8,857 bases of DNA from Alistipes sp. (GTDB taxonomy: Bacteria > Bacteroidota > Bacteroidia > Bacteroidales > Rikenellaceae). Below the pieces are notes generated by a model. That model ran no database searches. It saw only the letters and a program-made list of their open reading frames with translations, and was not told the DNA's origin. How positions within the stretch are numbered: position 1 is the first letter of the stretch; the number at the start of each line of letters is the position of its first letter. Location: assembly GCA_017646785.1 (NCBI GenBank), contig JAGCLX010000120.1, positions 1-8,857 of the forward strand, read 5' to 3'. Position numbers and translations under genes: made by a program. Below, in pieces: positions 6,695 through 8,857 of this stretch.

Positions 6695-7378
6695 ATGTCT
6701 ATATTTAGAACACATAACCAGACACCCCCTGTGGTGCTCAACCTGATGATAGCCAATGCTGTTGTCTTTTTGGCGACCATGCTCTTTGACGACAATGTGC
6801 TCTATAGCAATTTTGCGCTTTTCAATATCGATTTTCGATGCCTGGGTCAGGAGGGTATGACGCTCTTTGAGCCATGGCAGATTGTTACATATATGTTCAT
6901 GCACGGAGGCTTTTCGCATCTATTCTTTAATATGTTCTCGTTGTGGATGTTTGGCCGCACGTTGGAGCTGGAGATGGGATGGAAACGCTTTCTTATATAT
7001 TATATGGTATGCGGTGTCGGTGCAGCACTCTTCCAGATGGGTATCGCGCAGATAGACCTTGCGCACATGGATGTGGGCTCGGCTGTGTGGTATAGATATA
7101 TGTCTACCCCCACCGTGGGTGCCTCGGGCGCTATCTTTGGTCTATTGTTGGCCTTCGGTATGTTGCACCCCGACGCAGTTATCTCTCTCATCTTCCCACC
7201 TATAGCGATGAAGGCAAAGTGGTTTGTCATCGTGTATGGTGTCTTGGAGCTCTTCCTTGGAGTGGCGGGAACAATGAGTGGCGTGGCACACTTTGCGCAC
7301 ATCGGAGGTATGTTCTGGGGATGGTTGTTGCTCGTGTGGTGGAGGTACCGCGCTCGCAACAGAAACTACTACTATTAG
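6695..7378 (+). CDS. Rhomboid-family intramembrane serine protease
   Basis: The 227-residue multi-pass inner-membrane protein has the rhomboid core. HGGFSHLFFNMFSLWMFG (70-87) carries the HxxxN motif (His75, Asn79). GASGAIFG (142-149) holds the nucleophile Ser144, and AHIGGMFWG (201-209) the catalytic His202. About six hydrophobic segments are visible, near 13-31, 62-86, 99-117, 143-157, 175-192 and 200-216, as in minimal bacterial rhomboids. The C-terminus is basic and short (RYRARNRNYYY), predicted cytosolic. Rhomboids cut membrane-spanning substrates inside the bilayer; the substrate here is unknown. The gene starts 21 nt after the mutL stop. Its first 24 bases nearly repeat those of the gene at 4173. 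From memory, related genomes often have two tandem rhomboid genes at this place; only one is present here. Confidence 0.92.
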   Translation: MSIFRTHNQTPPVVLNLMIANAVVFLATMLFDDNVLYSNFALFNIDFRCLGQEGMTLFEPWQIVTYMFMHGGFSHLFFNMFSLWMFGRTLELEMGWKRFLIYYMVCGVGAALFQMGIAQIDLAHMDVGSAVWYRYMSTPTVGASGAIFGLLLAFGMLHPDAVISLIFPPIAMKAKWFVIVYGVLELFLGVAGTMSGVAHFAHIGGMFWGWLLLVWWRYRARNRNYYY

Positions 7379-7451
7379 ACTATAAATAAAGGATACAAAC
7401 AAATAACAAACTTAAAGCCCAAACTATGGGTGAAAACACCAAGTAAGAAGT

Positions 7452-8636
7452 ATGTCAAACAACAGCGAAACTTACAGTAGCTCGCCACTTGGAAGCTCCA
7501 AGCGTAAACGACAACCTCGTACCTACATAGGTACCATCATGTTTATCGTACATTTGGCACTCACCATCTCGTTATCGGTGGCTCTCATCATCTCGTACCT
7601 AACGCCATATATCTCTCCTAAGAGTTTTGGCTCGTTAACCATTATGGGTATCTTTGCGCCTATACTCTTTATGATGGTGCTTGTGTGTATGCTTGTGTGG
7701 CTCATCATGCGTAGGTGGAAGCTCGCGGCCATCATTACGATACTGCTTATTCCTGGTATGTTCCATGTGTCGCAGTTCTATAATGTGGCATTTATGCGTA
7801 AGGCAGAGCCAGTGCGCGTGCCCAAGAATACGTTTACGGTGGTTAGCTACAACGTGCGAGGCTTCCACAACGACGAGGGTGACCGCTCGGTGAGTGATTA
7901 TGCCGACTACCTTGCGCAGTCAAATGTCTTTGCTAAGGAGCGTCGTGCTGCGGATGTTATCTGCCTCCAGGAGTTCTCGCTTAAGGCCGAGGGTGTGGAG
8001 CGCATCGACTCGATTATCTCGAGCGAGTTCCGTAATGTCTATGTCAGCGACGCTAAGGAGTCGGAGAATACGGTGTTGCGCACCTATAGCCGCTATAAGA
8101 TTATCAACTCGGGAGATATCTCGGGTAGCGTAGATGGCTTCAGCCGCGGTACATCACAGTGGGTGGACATCGTTAAGGATGATGACACCATCCGCGTCTT
8201 CAACAACCACTTGTACACCATGAACATCAGCGAGGCCGAGAGCGAGGATATCGAGCAGGGTACTATATTGAGCGATGGCACTCGCGTGAAGAGCATCATC
8301 GAGCGCGTTGCCGACAACTCTACGGTGCGTACTGGCCATGTAGACTCGTTGCTCAAGGTGGTGGCTGCAACGCCCTATCGCCATGTTGTCGTTGGTGACT
8401 TCAACGACACCCCCATGTCTTATGTCTACAAGCGCATGACCGAGAATTTGACAGATGTCTTCAGTGTTAAGGGTAGTGGCTTTGGTTATACGTATCGTCC
8501 TATGTGGGGCTGGTTGCGTATCGACTATATCATGTACTCGGATGGCTTCGAGCCCATGAACTACAACGCCGATAGCGAAGTATATCTCTCGGATCATATC
8601 CCCGTAGCAGCGCAATTAAAGGTGCTCGACGAGTAG
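7452..8636 (+). CDS. Membrane-anchored endonuclease/exonuclease/phosphatase-family protein
   Basis: The 394-residue protein has three predicted N-terminal membrane segments (about 24-50, 61-86, 90-106), then an EEP (DNase I-like) domain from about 127. Catalytic-site motifs are intact: VVSYNVRGF (Asn134), ADVICLQEF (metal-binding Glu174), VFNNHLY (His253), VVVGDFNDTP (Asp316, Asn318), RIDYIMYS (Asp358) and LSDHIPV (Asp381, His382). An odd number of segments after a cytosolic basic start (KRKRQPR) would put the catalytic domain in the periplasm. The superfamily includes nucleases, phosphodiesterases and lipid phosphatases; the substrate cannot be told from sequence. It follows the rhomboid gene after a 73-nt AT-rich gap (7379-7451) without a recognisable promoter or terminator, and is probably the last gene of that cluster. 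Confidence 0.88.
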   Translation: MSNNSETYSSSPLGSSKRKRQPRTYIGTIMFIVHLALTISLSVALIISYLTPYISPKSFGSLTIMGIFAPILFMMVLVCMLVWLIMRRWKLAAIITILLIPGMFHVSQFYNVAFMRKAEPVRVPKNTFTVVSYNVRGFHNDEGDRSVSDYADYLAQSNVFAKERRAADVICLQEFSLKAEGVERIDSIISSEFRNVYVSDAKESENTVLRTYSRYKIINSGDISGSVDGFSRGTSQWVDIVKDDDTIRVFNNHLYTMNISEAESEDIEQGTILSDGTRVKSIIERVADNSTVRTGHVDSLLKVVAATPYRHVVVGDFNDTPMSYVYKRMTENLTDVFSVKGSGFGYTYRPMWGWLRIDYIMYSDGFEPMNYNADSEVYLSDHIPVAAQLKVLDE

Positions 8637-8683
8637 TTTGAGAGCCTTTATAGCGGATAATAGGGGTATAAATTGCAATTTTT

Positions 8684-8712
8684 AATTTCGATAATTTTGC
8701 AGTATCGAATTT
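8684..8712. promoter_or_regulatory. Dyad overlapping the rpmI -33 element (possible operator)
   Basis: AATTTCGATA (8684-8693) and TATCGAATTT (8703-8712) are inverted copies with one mismatch, and the inner 7 bp (TTCGATA/TATCGAA) are perfect, with a 9-nt spacer. The TTTG box of the rpmI promoter lies in the spacer, so a protein bound here would cover it. AT-rich DNA gives such dyads by chance fairly often. Confidence 0.35.
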
Positions 8713-8726
8713 TATGTTTACCTTTG
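8696..8726 (+). promoter_or_regulatory. Bacteroidota-type promoter for rpmI
   Basis: TTTG (8696-8699) and TACCTTTG (8719-8726) are separated by 19 nt and match the established Bacteroides primary-sigma consensus (-33 TTTG, -7 TAnnTTTG). Transcription would begin around 8732-8736, giving a leader of about 25-30 nt rich in A/T before the rpmI ATG. No Shine-Dalgarno site is seen in the leader, as expected in this phylum. The only other recognisable DNA in the gap 8637-8760 is the dyad above and a 12-bp AT palindrome (8670-8681). Confidence 0.8.
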
Positions 8727-8760
8727 CGCGCTATTATTAACTAATTTAACTTTTGTAACA

Positions 8761-8857
8761 ATGCCAAAAATGAAAACAAATGCCGCTGCAAAGAAGCGTT
8801 TTTCTTTCACCGGCACAGGTAAGATCAAGCGTAAGCACGCTTATCACAGTCACATCC
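8761..8857 (+). CDS. rpmI: 50S ribosomal protein L35, 5' part (cut by window end)
   Basis: The first 32 codons read [20 protein letters not shown] followed by [12 protein letters not shown], the standard start of bacterial L35 (usual form MPKMKTnsgAkKRFk.TgtGKikr..a..sH). L35 is a small basic protein of the large subunit, usually about 65 residues, so roughly half is visible. It is normally followed by rplT (L20), outside this window. The ATG is preceded by AACTTTTGTAACA without a Shine-Dalgarno site. The gene has its own promoter, and infC, its frequent upstream partner, is not the preceding gene. Confidence 0.96.
   Translation, partial: MPKMKTNAAAKKRFSFTGTGKIKRKHAYHSHI

Noticed and set aside
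7426..7446. Six-codon open frame (MGENTK) just before the EEP gene, as a leader peptide
   Set aside because: It is very short, with no regulatory codon run or hairpin pair around it; chance is sufficient explanation.
8670..8681. AAATTGCAATTT perfect palindrome followed by T-rich DNA as terminator of the EEP gene
   Set aside because: The stem would be all A/T except the central GC with no loop, too weak for an intrinsic terminator; it is mentioned only as sequence content.

Overview
The window is an ordinary-looking stretch of chromosome from a member of the Bacteroidota, most likely of the order Bacteroidales. Four things point there: a MurF-alanine racemase fusion, the dnaJ / small membrane protein / mutL / rhomboid / endonuclease-phosphatase gene order, the absence of clear Shine-Dalgarno sites, and a promoter before rpmI that fits the Bacteroides pattern (TTTG, 19 nt, TAnnTTTG). 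A Rikenellaceae/Alistipes-like source is possible but only a guess. All genes lie on the + strand and share a similar codon style, so nothing looks freshly transferred.

Layout. 1-1453 is the 3' part of a murF-alr fusion (peptidoglycan precursor synthesis; the 5' end is outside the window). It overlaps by 4 nt (ATGA) an RsmI-related SAM methyltransferase (1450-2166). After 15 nt come grpE (2182-2790) and dnaJ (2802-3971), co-chaperones of DnaK. The 201-nt gap 3972-4172 holds the most unusual DNA here: a 129-bp imperfect palindrome with 11-bp perfect ends, whose first bases are the dnaJ stop codon, followed by a diverged copy of its left arm. Then come a single-pass membrane protein of unknown function (4173-4727), mutL (4736-6673), a rhomboid protease (6695-7378) and a membrane-anchored endonuclease/exonuclease/phosphatase-family protein (7452-8636). 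A 124-nt AT-rich gap contains a strong promoter candidate and an overlapping dyad, and leads into rpmI (ribosomal protein L35), cut by the window end at 8857.

How the genes work together: the 1-3971 block is closely packed and probably co-transcribed, and it combines cell-wall precursor synthesis, RNA methylation and protein folding. The 4173-8636 block is probably a second transcript. GrpE and DnaJ act together on DnaK; the other genes are housekeeping neighbours without an evident shared pathway. I see no defence system, phage, CRISPR, tRNA or rRNA. The points most worth a second look are the intergenic palindrome, the MutL lacking the DQHA part of its endonuclease motif, paired dyads inside grpE, the near-identical 5' ends of two genes in the same cluster, and rpmI with its own promoter and no infC directly before it.
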